A stretch of 64,000 nucleotides of DNA from Schlesneria sp. (GCA_028291515.1 JAQGHU010000063.1:1-64000); one strand, 5' to 3'; numbered from the stretch's first letter, positions 34,948-44,221 are shown. Program-made: numbers and translations. Notes: generated by a model from the letters alone, not told the origin.

Positions 34948-36486
34948 CTACTTTTCCGCGCCGTCGCGGGTACTCATCTTTTCCAGCAACTTCGGATCGG
35001 TCTTGTTGGGGAAGAGTTTGACTGTGCCGTCCGCCAGCAGGAACATCGCGCCCTGTTTCGAATGACTGCCGAATCCGTTCCCGTCCTTGTTCAGACCGCG
35101 ACCGATTTCACGCCAGTTTTCGGGATCGCCCCAAGGCGGATAGGTTCCTGCGAGTTCACCGATGATCAGTGTATTCGAAAGACCGTCGGTCACTTCATTG
35201 CGCTTCACTGCGGCATCCCGCTCGAAGATCCCGAGATGCGCTAATCGATTGGCTTCGTTGATTTCGCCACCCACCCCGGCATAGTGAGCAATGGCGAATC
35301 CATCTCCATTGCGCGACCGATCTCCCCCAGCCGCGAAGTAAATACTGACGTTGGTCCCCATGGCGTTTCGGTTCACGGGATCATCGAACGGCTTCGCCTG
35401 GTCGATGCGCTGATAGAGTTCGGCTTCTCCGACAAACGGCAGCAGGAATGTCATCCAGCCGTGCTGCCCATGGATCACACCCGCCGCGTTGCGCGAGAAG
35501 GTTCCTCCGATGGGATAGGCGTCGTGCTGCTTGTAATGGAGTTCCAGACCGTCGCTGATCTCTTTCAGGTGAGTTCGCGTCAGTTGTTCTCCCTTCGGTT
35601 CACGCAGACCTCGTCCGAGACCCGTGATCAACAGCGGCCCCAGAAAGATGCCGACCGTGCCGCACAGCATCCCGACAATCGACAGAGCGCGTAAGCGCGA
35701 CGAGAGGTGGCGGCGTCCTGGCCCGGTGAATACCAGGAATCCTGCGATGATCGCTGCGAAACCCAAGGCAGGTGCAGGCAGACCAGCGAAGACGCTGGGA
35801 AGCAGCGATAAGAATGAAGCGGCCAGCGCTGCAATGCCGCCTGCAGCACTGATCTGAACTTGCTTGTAGGCCTGACTCTCTATCAAACGGTGACGCGGAG
35901 ACTCAAGCTCATCCAGATTGATGATTTCCATCGGTTCCGGGCGAGTCAGCACCACATCAGGAATCGGCTCAACCTCTTCAACTTCCTCCGGTTCCTCATC
36001 GGGAGGGCTGACCAACTCCATTTCTATTTCTGCTTGGTCTTGTTCCTCGGTAGTGGAGTCGTCGTTGAACATGCCTGAGATCGAGACTCGATTGACCCGC
36101 GCGCCGGACTCGCCGCTGGTCTGATCCGCGGCGCGCGGCATCACCTCGAACAGTCTTCGTCGTGCCGGAGGACCATTCGACCAGGACTCGATTTCCGGGG
36201 CCTTCGGTTCGGTATCAAGCTGGGGATCTGGCTTCGACGGAGCGGCTTCGTCCGCCAAGGCCTTTCCCATGATCCCCCAGAGGCCGCGTTGCCTTGGCGA
36301 ATCTGCCTCCGGGATGTCGGAGACCTCCGCCGGAGGAGGTTCCTGAGCCGAAGTCTCTTCATCGATTTCAGCGGGTACAGGTGGCTCGGTGGGTTCCGCC
36401 ACCGGTTCTGCGGAGGCTCCCATCAGCGACCACAACCCGCGGGGTTTGGAGGGAGTCGAGTCCGAGTCCGGTGGCGAGTCAGTCAT
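34948..36486 (-). CDS. Unusual DUF1559-type protein with central membrane spans
   Basis: 512 residues. Instead of the type IV pilin-like N-terminus typical of DUF1559 proteins, this one begins with an acidic, Pro-rich cytoplasmic region containing three versions of one short motif: PRGLWSLMG (about 15-23), RGLWGIMG (about 67-74) and RRLFEVMP (about 108-115). Hydrophobic segments lie near 215-235, 240-258 and 270-290. The C-terminal part is clearly DUF1559: YPIGGTFSRNAAG, GWMTFLLPFVGEAELYQ, DDPVNRNAMG, VTDGLSNTLIIGE and SHSKQGAMFLLADGTVKLFP. Position between an ABC permease and a small membrane protein. Domain assignment is confident, role unknown. Confidence 0.85.
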   Translation of the reverse strand: MTDSPPDSDSTPSKPRGLWSLMGASAEPVAEPTEPPVPAEIDEETSAQEPPPAEVSDIPEADSPRQRGLWGIMGKALADEAAPSKPDPQLDTEPKAPEIESWSNGPPARRRLFEVMPRAADQTSGESGARVNRVSISGMFNDDSTTEEQDQAEIEMELVSPPDEEPEEVEEVEPIPDVVLTRPEPMEIINLDELESPRHRLIESQAYKQVQISAAGGIAALAASFLSLLPSVFAGLPAPALGFAAIIAGFLVFTGPGRRHLSSRLRALSIVGMLCGTVGIFLGPLLITGLGRGLREPKGEQLTRTHLKEISDGLELHYKQHDAYPIGGTFSRNAAGVIHGQHGWMTFLLPFVGEAELYQRIDQAKPFDDPVNRNAMGTNVSIYFAAGGDRSRNGDGFAIAHYAGVGGEINEANRLAHLGIFERDAAVKRNEVTDGLSNTLIIGELAGTYPPWGDPENWREIGRGLNKDGNGFGSHSKQGAMFLLADGTVKLFPNKTDPKLLEKMSTRDGAEK

Positions 36487-36538
36487 ACGCTACTGAACCT
36501 TGGTGATGGCGGTGACTCGCAGCCTGACAGTATCCAGC

Positions 36539-38263
36539 CTATCCCTTCGGCACGACGGTTCGTCCCAAGGCCGTGTCAAACTCGCTGATCGCAGGGACCA
36601 GCATCGCGATGACCGTGAATCCATAAGCCGCGACGACGAACAAACAAACTCCCAAGGTCTGTCCCAGCAGGAAGCTGGTGATGGCGTAAAACGTACAGAA
36701 CGGCAAGATTCCCGCTGCCAAGGTCAATGCTGGCGAAGGATTGCGATGAGTTAGCGACGCCCACAGCCCCAGACTGCCTCCCAGAATAAAGACCAGGAAG
36801 CTGGGCAATTGCAGTCCAAACGAAGCCCTCGCCTGCAGGATCAGGATCATGCAGATGAAGATGCCGACAAACAGGAAGAAGACGGTTCCCAGGCTGTTGG
36901 CAATTGCCGTGCGGGAATTGCCGTAGCTCAAGCCGGAATGAAGTCCGAGCATTGCGCCGAACAGCACCAGTGTCAGTAGTCCCAGGCTGATGTAGACGAA
37001 GTTCTCTAGCGAAATCACTCCCCGAGTCGAATACCAACCCATAAACAGCAAAGGAGTGATGATCAGCTCTTTGCTGTTGAACAGCACGCCCCCTAGTTTT
37101 CCAAGAATGAACTCTTTGGCGGTGACATCCGTCACCAGCAGCAATTCCAAAGTACCCGCGTCACGCTCGGTTGTCAGCGAAGTGACAGCCTGAGCGTTCA
37201 CGAGCAGCATCGTCAGCAAGCTCAGTCCCACAAATGCCGCACCGGCGGGAGAAATCATGCCGAGAACCAGACCGCCCGTTTGGGGTGAGATGGCAATCGA
37301 ATAGATGGCGAACGCCGCCACGACGAGATAAGCCAACTTGATCAGGATCACCTTGCGGCCGTACGCCTTAGTCATCATTTCCCGCCAGATGACGGGGCTA
37401 TTCCACACCACGCGCGGTGGGCGAATGACTCCTTGAACTTTTTCGTCCTTCGTGGCCGCCTCGCCCAGCGTTCGCGAGGGGTTCCAGATTCGAAGTCGCA
37501 TGATCGCAACAACGGACAGCAAGCTCCCCACGGCCGCCAGTTCAGCGGTCGAGGTCATGGCTGCAGTGACAAAAGTCGTGCCACCGATCGCATTCAACGG
37601 ATCGAGTACACGGATCATTGACCGAAACGGGTTCAAGCCAGCCAGGATCAACCCCAGCGGACTTGACGATCCACAGATCAACAGGGCCCCTTCGATAACT
37701 CCCAGCGACAAGACGATGCCAATCAAGCTGATGGCGAGTGTCTGAAAGGTTTTTTCACGCCAGAACGCGACCAGAGAACCCCAGCAACCCGCAAGAAAGC
37801 CTGTCGCTGCCGAGATCGCGATGGCGCAGCAGATCTGGGTTAGCGAGACTCCCCCCAGCAAATGCACGAACACGAACACAGGGATCGACGAAGCGAGCAG
37901 GACTGCAGGCAAGAGAAGGCTCGCAGCGAGCTTTCCGAGAACGAATTCACTATCGCTTAGGTCAGTCATCAGCAGCAGCAACATTGTCCGCCGATCTTTC
38001 TCCTGTGCCACATTCCCTGCGGCGAACAGCACCGAGAAAAAGATCATGAGGGTCAGTTGGATCAATGCGAAGACTTGAAACAGCAACTGGCCGAATCGAG
38101 CGATCTCACCTAGATTACGAACCTGCTGCCACCCGAACGTCGTCTGGGCCGCGGTATACATCAACACGAACAAGGCCCCGACGTATCCTGATCGCACCAT
38201 GAAGTGCTTCAGTTGGCGCGGGACGGTGAGTGTTTCGCGAGAAAACAGCGGGCCAGCTAACAA
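36539..38263 (-). CDS. ABC-2 type transporter permease, double-length
   Basis: 574 residues with about 12 membrane spans in two halves. Each half contains the same kind of motif: GNVAQEKDRRTMLLLLMTDLSDSEFVLGKL and LTTERDAGTLELLLVTDVTAKEFILGKL, the signature region of ABC-2 permeases where the ATPase couples. The start is a TTG at 38263 (MLAGPLFSRETLT), matching planctomycete homologues. No ATP-binding subunit is encoded next to it, so it must use a distant partner. It sits upstream of the DUF1559-like gene. Confidence 0.88.
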   Translation of the reverse strand: MLAGPLFSRETLTVPRQLKHFMVRSGYVGALFVLMYTAAQTTFGWQQVRNLGEIARFGQLLFQVFALIQLTLMIFFSVLFAAGNVAQEKDRRTMLLLLMTDLSDSEFVLGKLAASLLLPAVLLASSIPVFVFVHLLGGVSLTQICCAIAISAATGFLAGCWGSLVAFWREKTFQTLAISLIGIVLSLGVIEGALLICGSSSPLGLILAGLNPFRSMIRVLDPLNAIGGTTFVTAAMTSTAELAAVGSLLSVVAIMRLRIWNPSRTLGEAATKDEKVQGVIRPPRVVWNSPVIWREMMTKAYGRKVILIKLAYLVVAAFAIYSIAISPQTGGLVLGMISPAGAAFVGLSLLTMLLVNAQAVTSLTTERDAGTLELLLVTDVTAKEFILGKLGGVLFNSKELIITPLLFMGWYSTRGVISLENFVYISLGLLTLVLFGAMLGLHSGLSYGNSRTAIANSLGTVFFLFVGIFICMILILQARASFGLQLPSFLVFILGGSLGLWASLTHRNPSPALTLAAGILPFCTFYAITSFLLGQTLGVCLFVVAAYGFTVIAMLVPAISEFDTALGRTVVPKG

Positions 38264-38322
38264 AATACACTCCGAATGATCGCCGGGCGACTCTTCAAAA
38301 ACGGGGCCGGAAAGGCGACTGA

Positions 38323-39300
38323 CTATTTCTCGACGACCCAGATGTTTCGGAATCGAACCGGGTTACCGTGGTCCTGCAGATAGAGTGGACCTGGCTCTTT
38401 ACCTTCACCCAGCGGTGCCGCGGTCGTCGACTTGGGGACAGCGACATCCGCATGAATCACGACGCCATTGTGTTTCACGCTCATCTTGGCGTCGGCAGTT
38501 TTCTTACCCGAATCATCGAACTTTGCCGCCGTGAAATCGATGTCATAGGTTTGCCAGGACAATGGTGGGAAGCACATGTTTACATCGGGCTTCTTGACCG
38601 TATAGATCCCGCCACATTCGTTGTTTTCCCCCGCCAGACCGAACGAATCCAGGATCTGGACCTCGTAACGCCCTTGAGCGTAGCAACCACTGTTGCCGCG
38701 TCCCTGGCCTCGAGCCGCTGGCATGTAGCTCAGCATGAACTCCAGATGCAGCTTATAGCTCTGAAATTTCTGTTTGCTTGTCGCCCCTTGAACCAGCAGA
38801 TTGCCGTCCAGCTTGCCACCGTCGAATTTTTCGGCCGATGTCCCGTCAAACAGGATCGCTGCACCTGCTGGCGGCTTCTCGCCTTCGGTGGGACTCTTTC
38901 GCGTGGTCTTCTTAAGTTCGCCGATGCTGTTGCCTGAGGCATCCCGGATCGTCATGACACCGTCGCGGACCTCGGCACCGGCTTCACCGGCCACCTTAAA
39001 GAGGGCTGCCCCACCAGAAAGTTCACCATCGACTTCGCGTCGATCCGAACCATCCCATCCATCGCCGGGAAGCCCGCCCATGAAACCGACCGCGTGGAAT
39101 TTGCCGCCCCCCAGGGCGATCACTTGGACACCAAGTTTGATCTCATCGCCATCGATGGTGATCGCTCCTGCGAATTCCCCCTGGAAAGGGAAATCCGCAT
39201 CCGCTTGCTTGCTGTCCAACGCGGGCTGTTGCGCCGAACTATTTGAAACAAACGCCGCCAGCAGAAGCAGGGTCATCGCCAAGTTTGAACGGCAAGCCAT
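38323..39300 (-). CDS. Secreted DUF1080 protein with N-terminal accessory domain
   Basis: 325 residues. Signal peptide about 1-24. Residues 30-135 form a small beta-rich domain (GEFAGAITIDGDEIKLGVQV, MGGLPGDGWDG). From about 145 it is DUF1080 (3-keto-disaccharide hydrolase / LamG-like): AAILFDGTS, SYKLHLEFMLSYMP, NSGCYAQGRYEVQILDSFG, CGGIYTVKKPDVN, and the closing VRFRNIWV. DUF1080 proteins in planctomycetes act on glycans outside the cell. Upstream of the ABC permease on the same strand. Confidence 0.88.
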   Translation of the reverse strand: MACRSNLAMTLLLLAAFVSNSSAQQPALDSKQADADFPFQGEFAGAITIDGDEIKLGVQVIALGGGKFHAVGFMGGLPGDGWDGSDRREVDGELSGGAALFKVAGEAGAEVRDGVMTIRDASGNSIGELKKTTRKSPTEGEKPPAGAAILFDGTSAEKFDGGKLDGNLLVQGATSKQKFQSYKLHLEFMLSYMPAARGQGRGNSGCYAQGRYEVQILDSFGLAGENNECGGIYTVKKPDVNMCFPPLSWQTYDIDFTAAKFDDSGKKTADAKMSVKHNGVVIHADVAVPKSTTAAPLGEGKEPGPLYLQDHGNPVRFRNIWVVEK

Positions 39301-39453
39301 CGTGGTGGTTCCTTAGGTGTCGCGCAGAGAAGTCGCATCAGATCGACGTGGTTGACTCGCAAGCGACAACATTGTGAGAGTGCGCCGCCAGATAAGCAAC
39401 AATCTGGGGCATGAACCGCCTTGAGAAGGCCCGGGTGCCTCTGTGGATCGGAC

Positions 39454-40050
39454 TTATTCGGGCTGCTGACCGCGAACAACTTCCCAGTGTCGCCGGATGA
39501 TCTCGGCTGCTTGTTCCTTGATGGTTTTCGGAGGTTGACGGACCGTTGGCATCACGCGTGCTTCGACCGGCACTGGTGTTGCGGGTTGCGGTGGAAGCAA
39601 TGTGTCGGCGGACACGGTTTCCACGGGGGTCGCGGATTGGCGTCCCTTGATCACCGTGGTGTCGGGTGCTGCCGCTGTTTGAGTTTGCTCGTCTTCAGTC
39701 AACCAGCTGGAAATATCATCATCAGACAGCCGATCGTCGATGGCTTTCAACTGCGAGGGCCGCAGTCGGGGAACCTGAAACAGGGCCGCCCCGATTCTCA
39801 ATACATCTCCTGGCTTCATCAAGTAGGGCTGGCTGATCGCCACATCATTCACATAGGTTCCATTCTGGCTTTCCAGGTCGCGCACCCAGACTCCATTTAA
39901 GGCCCCTTTTAGAGAACAATGGCGGCGACTAATCAGGCTCGACGCAATTCGCATATGGCAGGATTCGTCCCGGCCGACGATGACTTCTCGATCAGGCAGG
40001 ATCAGTCGCTGCCCCTTCATTTTTCCGGAGAAGATGATCAGATCCGCCAT
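39454..40050 (-). CDS. FHA domain protein
   Basis: 198 residues. N-terminal FHA domain (about 1-100): IVGRDESCHMRI, SLISRRHCSL and VRDLESQNGTYVND contain the Arg, Ser, His and Asn that hold phosphothreonine. The rest is a low-complexity Thr/Pro/Ala-rich tail with a charged helix at the end. FHA proteins read Ser/Thr kinase signals; several such kinases exist in planctomycetes, including one at 26155. It is encoded just downstream of the receiver-domain gene. Confidence 0.9.
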   Translation of the reverse strand: MADLIIFSGKMKGQRLILPDREVIVGRDESCHMRIASSLISRRHCSLKGALNGVWVRDLESQNGTYVNDVAISQPYLMKPGDVLRIGAALFQVPRLRPSQLKAIDDRLSDDDISSWLTEDEQTQTAAAPDTTVIKGRQSATPVETVSADTLLPPQPATPVPVEARVMPTVRQPPKTIKEQAAEIIRRHWEVVRGQQPE

Positions 40051-40138
40051 GAATGCACCTCGTCGTCACTCGACTTCGAAGGTCGAGGTTTGGCCCGAAT
40101 CACTAGAACGAAAATGCCGACAATTCCAAATCACTGAG

Positions 40139-40699
40139 TTATGTGCGAGGGACGGCAACCGGCTCGCCACACTGAGGGCAAGTCAGACTCCTGCCACGAT
40201 GCGTCGAACTGACTTTAAATTTCTTTCCACAGGAGCACACGAATCGAATCCGCAGGGGATCGACTTCATGATCCAAGTGCGTCCTTTCCCATAACTTGTT
40301 CGCAATTTCACGCATTCGCGAGATGAGCTCAGGCGGTTGATAGGGCTTCGTCAAGTAGCCATCGGCCCCGACTTTCCGAGCCAACTCGCGCGACTCGGGC
40401 AGATCGATGGCGGTGACAATCAGAATGGGCACCGCATCATCGGTATGCTTCAGCCGTTCGCAGATTTCGAACCCACTTTCACCAGGCAGAATCAAATCCA
40501 GGATCACGAAATCCGGCTTCTGCATGACGAACGTGGCTTGAGCCTGTCCGCCATCTTTTGCGATACGAACCTTGAAGCCCTCACGTTCCAGGATCGTCTT
40601 CAAGACATCCGCAGAATCCGCATCGTCTTCGACAACCATCACCAGATTGATGGGGAGTTCGGCACTATCCAGACTTGCCCAGCGTTCTTGATCCATCAC
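40139..40699 (-). CDS. Response regulator receiver with C-terminal zinc ribbon
   Basis: 186 residues. Receiver domain about 15-140: MVVEDDADSADVL, VILDLILPGESGFEICERL with the phospho-acceptor Asp, and TKPYQPPEL with the conserved Lys. It has no DNA-binding output domain. Instead the C-terminus (about 150-186) is a four-cysteine zinc ribbon: CSCGKKFKV then CPQCGEPV. The FHA gene lies immediately downstream, so a phospho-relay module is plausible. The zinc-ribbon fusion is not one I recognise as a named architecture. Two ATGs (40699 and 40696) begin the frame. Confidence 0.88.
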   Translation of the reverse strand: MMDQERWASLDSAELPINLVMVVEDDADSADVLKTILEREGFKVRIAKDGGQAQATFVMQKPDFVILDLILPGESGFEICERLKHTDDAVPILIVTAIDLPESRELARKVGADGYLTKPYQPPELISRMREIANKLWERTHLDHEVDPLRIRFVCSCGKKFKVSSTHRGRSLTCPQCGEPVAVPRT

Positions 40700-41166
40700 G
40701 TAAGATCCCGCTAGCTGGTGAGGGTGTGCATCGTGAATTGGTTGGCCCGATGCAAATCATCCATGACATTCGATTTCAATCTGTGTTGGATAACCAATTT
40801 CTGCCTTTAACGCAATCATTTTCAGAGCGGGCGATGCTAAGTTTTCACAAGCCGGCAGCAATGGATTCCCAGCGAGAACACGCCCCGTTTTTGATTCTCT
40901 TCGTGGTCATTTTCTGACGTCAATGTGTACTCGACCACACGCGATCTATCACGTGCAAGATCAGAATGTCATGGTAAGCTGCAGCCCCTGTTTCGATAAT
41001 TCCCCGAGAAAACAGGCAAAAAACATTGATTCGATCATTGACATTCATGCCGGTCGCCACTTTACTGACGCCCCACTGGGGATGGGTATTCCTCCGGGAA
41101 ACAAGGAAGTTTGTTTCGAAATGGAATTCGGCCGAACAGGCTGATTGCACCAAAGGAGTCGTAAAG
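40700..41166. other. Intergenic, HU promoter
   Basis: No gene. A sigma-70 promoter matches at 41038-41066, followed by a 5' leader of about 94 bases before the HU gene. Confidence 0.6.
41038..41066 (+). promoter_or_regulatory. Predicted sigma-70 promoter of the HU gene
   Basis: -35 TTGACA (perfect) at 41038-41043, a 17-bp spacer, -10 TTTACT (4 of 6) at 41061-41066. Transcription would begin near 41073. Confidence 0.5.
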
Positions 41167-41484
41167 ATGACGGAAGCCAAGAAGACAAAGTCCAAGACCG
41201 AAGTCCTCAATGCCCTCGCTGAATCAACCGGTCTCAGCAGGAAGGACGTTGCCAATGTTTTCACTCAGCTCAGTGAATTGATCGGCAAGGAAATCGGCAA
41301 GAAGGGCCCCGGCGCATTCAGCCTGCCAGGCCTGCTGAAGATCCAAGTTGTGCGAAAGCCCGCCACCAAGGCATCGACTCGCGAAAACCCCTTCAAGAAG
41401 GGCGAGATGATGGTTGTGAAGGCCAAGCCTGCTCGCAACGTGGTCAAGATTCGCGCTTTGAAGTCACTGAAGGACTTGGCATAG
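41167..41484 (+). CDS. HU family nucleoid-associated protein
   Basis: 105 residues. AAAGGAG lies 8 bases before the ATG. The N-terminal helix (SKTEVLNALAESTGLSRKDV) and beta-arm region (AFSLPGLLKIQVVRKPATKAS, NPFKKGEMMVVKAKPAR) follow the HU/IHF fold that bends DNA. The arm carries RENPFKKGE, close to the usual RNPKTGE-type tip. Slightly longer at the N-terminus than E. coli HU because of a basic leader (TEAKKTKSK). Probably an abundant chromosome protein, in keeping with its own strong promoter. Confidence 0.9.
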   Translation: MTEAKKTKSKTEVLNALAESTGLSRKDVANVFTQLSELIGKEIGKKGPGAFSLPGLLKIQVVRKPATKASTRENPFKKGEMMVVKAKPARNVVKIRALKSLKDLA

Positions 41485-41781
41485 TCCCTTCGCGACGAAG
41501 CATCCCGTGGTGACGAATTTTCCGTCACGCCGGGCTTTGAATCAGCTGAATTTGATGTGAAAGTCGAATCGAGGAGAGGATATCGTTCGAGGAAATCTCG
41601 GGCCACTTGACCGTAATCCTTGTAATCTCTACAATCTCTGTGGCGAACCGTGAAACGGTGCGGCGTGCGAACGTCCTTAGGGAAGTCCACGAGCACCAAC
41701 TGTAGATCGCTCGCGGCTACCAGTTCGCTGACAGGGATGTAGAAGCTGCAAAGAGGTAGTGGGCACCGGGAGTCTCCAGAA
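41485..41781. other. Intergenic between HU and csrA
   Basis: A weak hairpin (41504-41534, CCCG..GTGACG/CGTCAC..CGGG) lies 20 bases past the HU stop and may be a terminator without a strong T-run. An open frame on the minus strand here has no family resemblance and no ribosome binding site. Confidence 0.5.
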
Positions 41782-42000
41782 ATGTTGGTACTGTCGCGAA
41801 AAAAGAACGAGAGCATCGTTGTCAACGATTCAATCGTTATTACGGTGGTTGAGATTCGCGGCGACAAAGTTCGCTTGGGGATCGAAGCTCCGCGCGAAGT
41901 ACCCATTCATCGGAGCGAGGTGCATGCCGCTATCGTCGCGCAAGAGGCTGCGGTGGCTCCTGCCCCAGTCGAACAGCCTTGTACCTCTCCCGAGGTCTAA
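41782..42000 (+). CDS. csrA: Carbon storage regulator CsrA
   Basis: 72 residues, small RNA-binding dimer that controls translation at GGA motifs. [37 protein letters not shown] and [11 protein letters not shown] match the family throughout. The protein is about 10 residues longer than E. coli CsrA because of a Pro/Ala-rich C-terminal tail ([15 protein letters not shown]). The transcript ends in a strong terminator directly downstream. Confidence 0.92.
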   Translation: MLVLSRKKNESIVVNDSIVITVVEIRGDKVRLGIEAPREVPIHRSEVHAAIVAQEAAVAPAPVEQPCTSPEV

Positions 42001-42031
42001 ATTCATCAGTTTTTTGATGAATTTTGGGATG

Positions 42032-42064
42032 CGCAGGCCGGTTGATTGTGCCTGCGTTTTTTGT
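42032..42064 (+). terminator. Intrinsic terminator of csrA
   Basis: Stem CGCAGGC/GCCTGCG with an 11-base loop, followed by six T. A second, AT-rich hairpin (AAATTCATCA / TGATGAATTT, 41999-42024) begins at the csrA stop codon. Confidence 0.85.
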
Positions 42065-42136
42065 TAATTTGGTTGATCTTGGGGTTGAGTTTTTCCGCTG
42101 AGCAGTCGATCTCTCCGTACAGAAACTTTCAGACGC

Positions 42137-42209
42137 GGCCCCATCGTCTAGAGGCCTAGGACATCGGATTTTCAGTCCGAGTACTGGGGTTCGAATCCCC
42201 ATGGGGTCA
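42137..42209 (+). tRNA. tRNA-Glu (anticodon TTC)
   Basis: 73 bases. Acceptor stem GGCCCCA pairs with TGGGGTC (one G-T wobble), the anticodon arm carries TTTTCAG with TTC in the centre, and the T arm has the universal GGTTCGAATCC. The 3' CCA is not encoded. A strong terminator follows 11 bases later. Confidence 0.93.
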
Positions 42210-42220
42210 GTCGCAAAACA

Positions 42221-42256
42221 GCCCATGCTCTGAAAAGAGCATGGGCTGTTTTTTTG
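42221..42256. terminator. Bidirectional terminator (tRNA-Glu / leuA)
   Basis: GCCCATGCTCT pairs exactly with AGAGCATGGGC, with a 4-base GAAA loop. Seven T follow on the plus strand; on the minus strand the same stem ends TGTTTTGC, so it can also stop leuA transcription coming from the right. Confidence 0.8.
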
Positions 42257-42365
42257 TTAGAGATCGTCATTCCCGCCGAGGCGGGAATCCATCTGTTTTT
42301 GCTGCAGATCTTCTGCCGAACATTGTTCCGGGTCAAATCCATAGTTGCTGCGTCGAAACAACTCG

Positions 42366-42394
42366 CTGGATTTCCGCCTGCGCGGGAATGACGG
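42366..42394. repeat. REP-like palindrome, third copy (next to leuA)
   Basis: A third copy of the 82-110 repeat (one base changed: TTTCCGCCTGCGCGGGAA), with a diverged opposite-orientation copy at 42266-42291 (TTCCCGCCGAGGCGGGAA). They sit between the terminator and the leuA stop. Confidence 0.7.
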
Positions 42395-42412
42395 CGGAAT
42401 TCAGCTGCTTCT

Positions 42413-43969
42413 CTACGCCTGAGCTCGCGTGACCGGAGCCCTCGAATTGTCGCCGATAGCGCGATTCAGAGCTTTTAAATAAGCCAGGGCACTCGCCTCG
42501 ATAACATCGGTGCTCACCGCTTTACCGTGATAGCGACGGCCGAGATAGGCGATTTCAACACTCGCTTCTCCCTGAGCATCTTCACCACCCGATACGGCGC
42601 GAACCTGATAATCCTTCAGTTCGGCCGAAACGCCAATGATGCGTTCCATCGCTTTGCAGACGGCATCGACAGGGCCGTCGCCGATTGCGGCATCGCGAAA
42701 CGCTTGCGGGGCCTCAGCGTTCACATCGTCGCGCAACTCAACGGTGGCAGTCGGAATCGTGCCGGTTCCAGCGCCGATGTGGAATTGGACCAGTTGCCAT
42801 CGATCGGCAGTCTGCGTCGTCTGCTTGTCGATCAGTGCCACAATATCCGCGTCGTAAACGTGCTTTTTCTTGTCGGCGAGGGCGATGAAGTCATCGAACA
42901 CCTTCTGCAACTGTGCATCGTCCAGTGTGTAGCCCAATTCAGTGACACGGGCGCGGAAGGCATGGCGACCGCTATGCTTACCAAGCACCATGTTTTCGCC
43001 TACGAAACCGACATCTTCGGCACGCATGATTTCGTAGGTGGCACGATTCTGCAGCATGCCGTGCTGATGAATTCCAGCTTCGTGAGCAAACGCGTTCTGC
43101 CCAACAATGGCCTTGTTACGTTGCACAAGCATGCCGGTGATGGATGACACCAATCGGCTGGTGCCGCAGAGTTTCGGCGTGTTGATTCGAGTGTCCAAGC
43201 CGTAATAATCTTTGCGAGTCTTGATCGCCATCACGATTTCTTCAAGAGCCGCATTCCCCGCTCGCTCGCCCAAACCATTGATCGTGCATTCGACCTGCCG
43301 GGCACCTGCTTCCACGGCGGCAAGACTATTGGCAACGGCCAGCCCCAAATCGTTGTGGCAGTGAGTACTAATGACGGCCTGTCCAATGTTGGAAACGTGC
43401 TGCCTCAAATGCGTGATGACTTTGAAGTAATGGTTCGGCGTGGCGTACCCGACCGTGTCGGGGATGTTGACTGTCGTCGCACCAGCGGCGATGGCTTTTT
43501 CGACGACTTCGCAGAGGAAATCGAGTTCCGTACGGGCGGCGTCTTCGGGCGAGAATTCCACGTCGTCGCAGAATGTCTTCGCGAGTTGCACGTGCTCGAC
43601 GGCGGCTTTCACGATTTCCTGCTCGGCCATTTTCAGCTTGAACTGTCGATGGATGGGGCTGGTGGCAAGAAAGACGTGAATCCGCGATTTGGCAATCCCT
43701 TTCAGAGCTTCCGCAGCGCGTTCAATGTCTTCGCGACGACAGCGTGCCAAAGCACAGATTGTTGTTCGTTCCCCGAATTTCTGGGCCACTGCCCGAACGG
43801 ATTCAAAATCACCGGGCGAGGCGATTGGGAATCCCGCTTCGATGACATCGACGCCGAGCTCTACCAGCGCCTCGGCAATCTTCAGCTTCTCTGGCATGGT
43901 CATGCTGCAACCGGGTGATTGCTCGCCATCGCGGAGCGTAGTGTCGAAGATCGTCACAGTGTCGGACAT
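42413..43969 (-). CDS. leuA: 2-isopropylmalate synthase
   Basis: 518 residues, first committed step of leucine synthesis. N-terminal barrel: [17 protein letters not shown] (metal site), [32 protein letters not shown] and the [11 protein letters not shown] region are all present. The C-terminal regulatory domain follows from about residue 400 ([19 protein letters not shown]), with the expected length for leucine feedback. AGGAAAC lies just before the ATG. It is preceded by a transcription attenuator with a leucine leader peptide, an intrinsic terminator and its own promoter (see the separate entries at 44064-44250). Confidence 0.95.
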   Translation of the reverse strand: MSDTVTIFDTTLRDGEQSPGCSMTMPEKLKIAEALVELGVDVIEAGFPIASPGDFESVRAVAQKFGERTTICALARCRREDIERAAEALKGIAKSRIHVFLATSPIHRQFKLKMAEQEIVKAAVEHVQLAKTFCDDVEFSPEDAARTELDFLCEVVEKAIAAGATTVNIPDTVGYATPNHYFKVITHLRQHVSNIGQAVISTHCHNDLGLAVANSLAAVEAGARQVECTINGLGERAGNAALEEIVMAIKTRKDYYGLDTRINTPKLCGTSRLVSSITGMLVQRNKAIVGQNAFAHEAGIHQHGMLQNRATYEIMRAEDVGFVGENMVLGKHSGRHAFRARVTELGYTLDDAQLQKVFDDFIALADKKKHVYDADIVALIDKQTTQTADRWQLVQFHIGAGTGTIPTATVELRDDVNAEAPQAFRDAAIGDGPVDAVCKAMERIIGVSAELKDYQVRAVSGGEDAQGEASVEIAYLGRRYHGKAVSTDVIEASALAYLKALNRAIGDNSRAPVTRAQA

Positions 43970-44055
43970 TTAAGTTTCCTATCGGGAGGCCGATGCCTCC
44001 GACCATTGATTGGGCAGGTGATGGAACGCCAAGAACCTCATTCCATGCACCAGAA

Positions 44056-44087
44056 AAGCAAAAACCCTGAGGCCGAGACCTCAGGGT
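44056..44087 (-). terminator. leuA attenuator terminator
   Basis: On the minus strand, ACCCTGAGG pairs with CCTCAGGGT (9 bp, loop TCTCGG), followed by TTTTTGCTTTT. It lies between the leader peptide and leuA, about 90 bases before the leuA ATG. The upstream GAGGTC (plus-strand complement near 44124-44129) can pair with GGCCTC of the right arm with one wobble, a possible but short antiterminator. Confidence 0.8.
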
Positions 44088-44134
44088 GAACTTGTGCATT
44101 GAATTGCGGTTGGACGTTCCCCGGACCTCGCCTT

Positions 44135-44182
44135 TCAGAAGGTAAGTAGTAGCGATAGCAGTTGGGGAAGCGAACGGATCAT
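44135..44182 (-). CDS. leuA leader peptide (leucine attenuator)
   Basis: 15 residues, MIRSLPQLLSLLLTF. Six of its codons are leucine (CTT, CTG, CTA, CTA, CTA, CTT), four of them in the last eight sense codons and three being CTA, a codon that is rare in such GC-rich genomes. It sits 30-35 bases after the predicted transcription start and before the attenuator terminator, exactly where the leader peptides of leu operons in other phyla lie. Ribosome stalling at leucine codons would favour read-through into leuA. The ribosome binding site is weak (AAGTGA). Confidence 0.75.
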   Translation of the reverse strand: MIRSLPQLLSLLLTF

Positions 44183-44221
44183 GAAATCACTTATCGGCAG
44201 GGGACAATCACGAACAACAGG

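Noticed and set aside
41265-41906. 213-codon minus-strand frame across HU, the gap and csrA
   Set aside because: It overlaps two well-supported genes; the gap portion has odd composition (RHRDCRDYKDY) with no homologous look.
42001-42025. AT-rich hairpin right after csrA as its terminator
   Set aside because: Only one T follows the stem; the GC-rich hairpin at 42032-42056 with six T is the better terminator.
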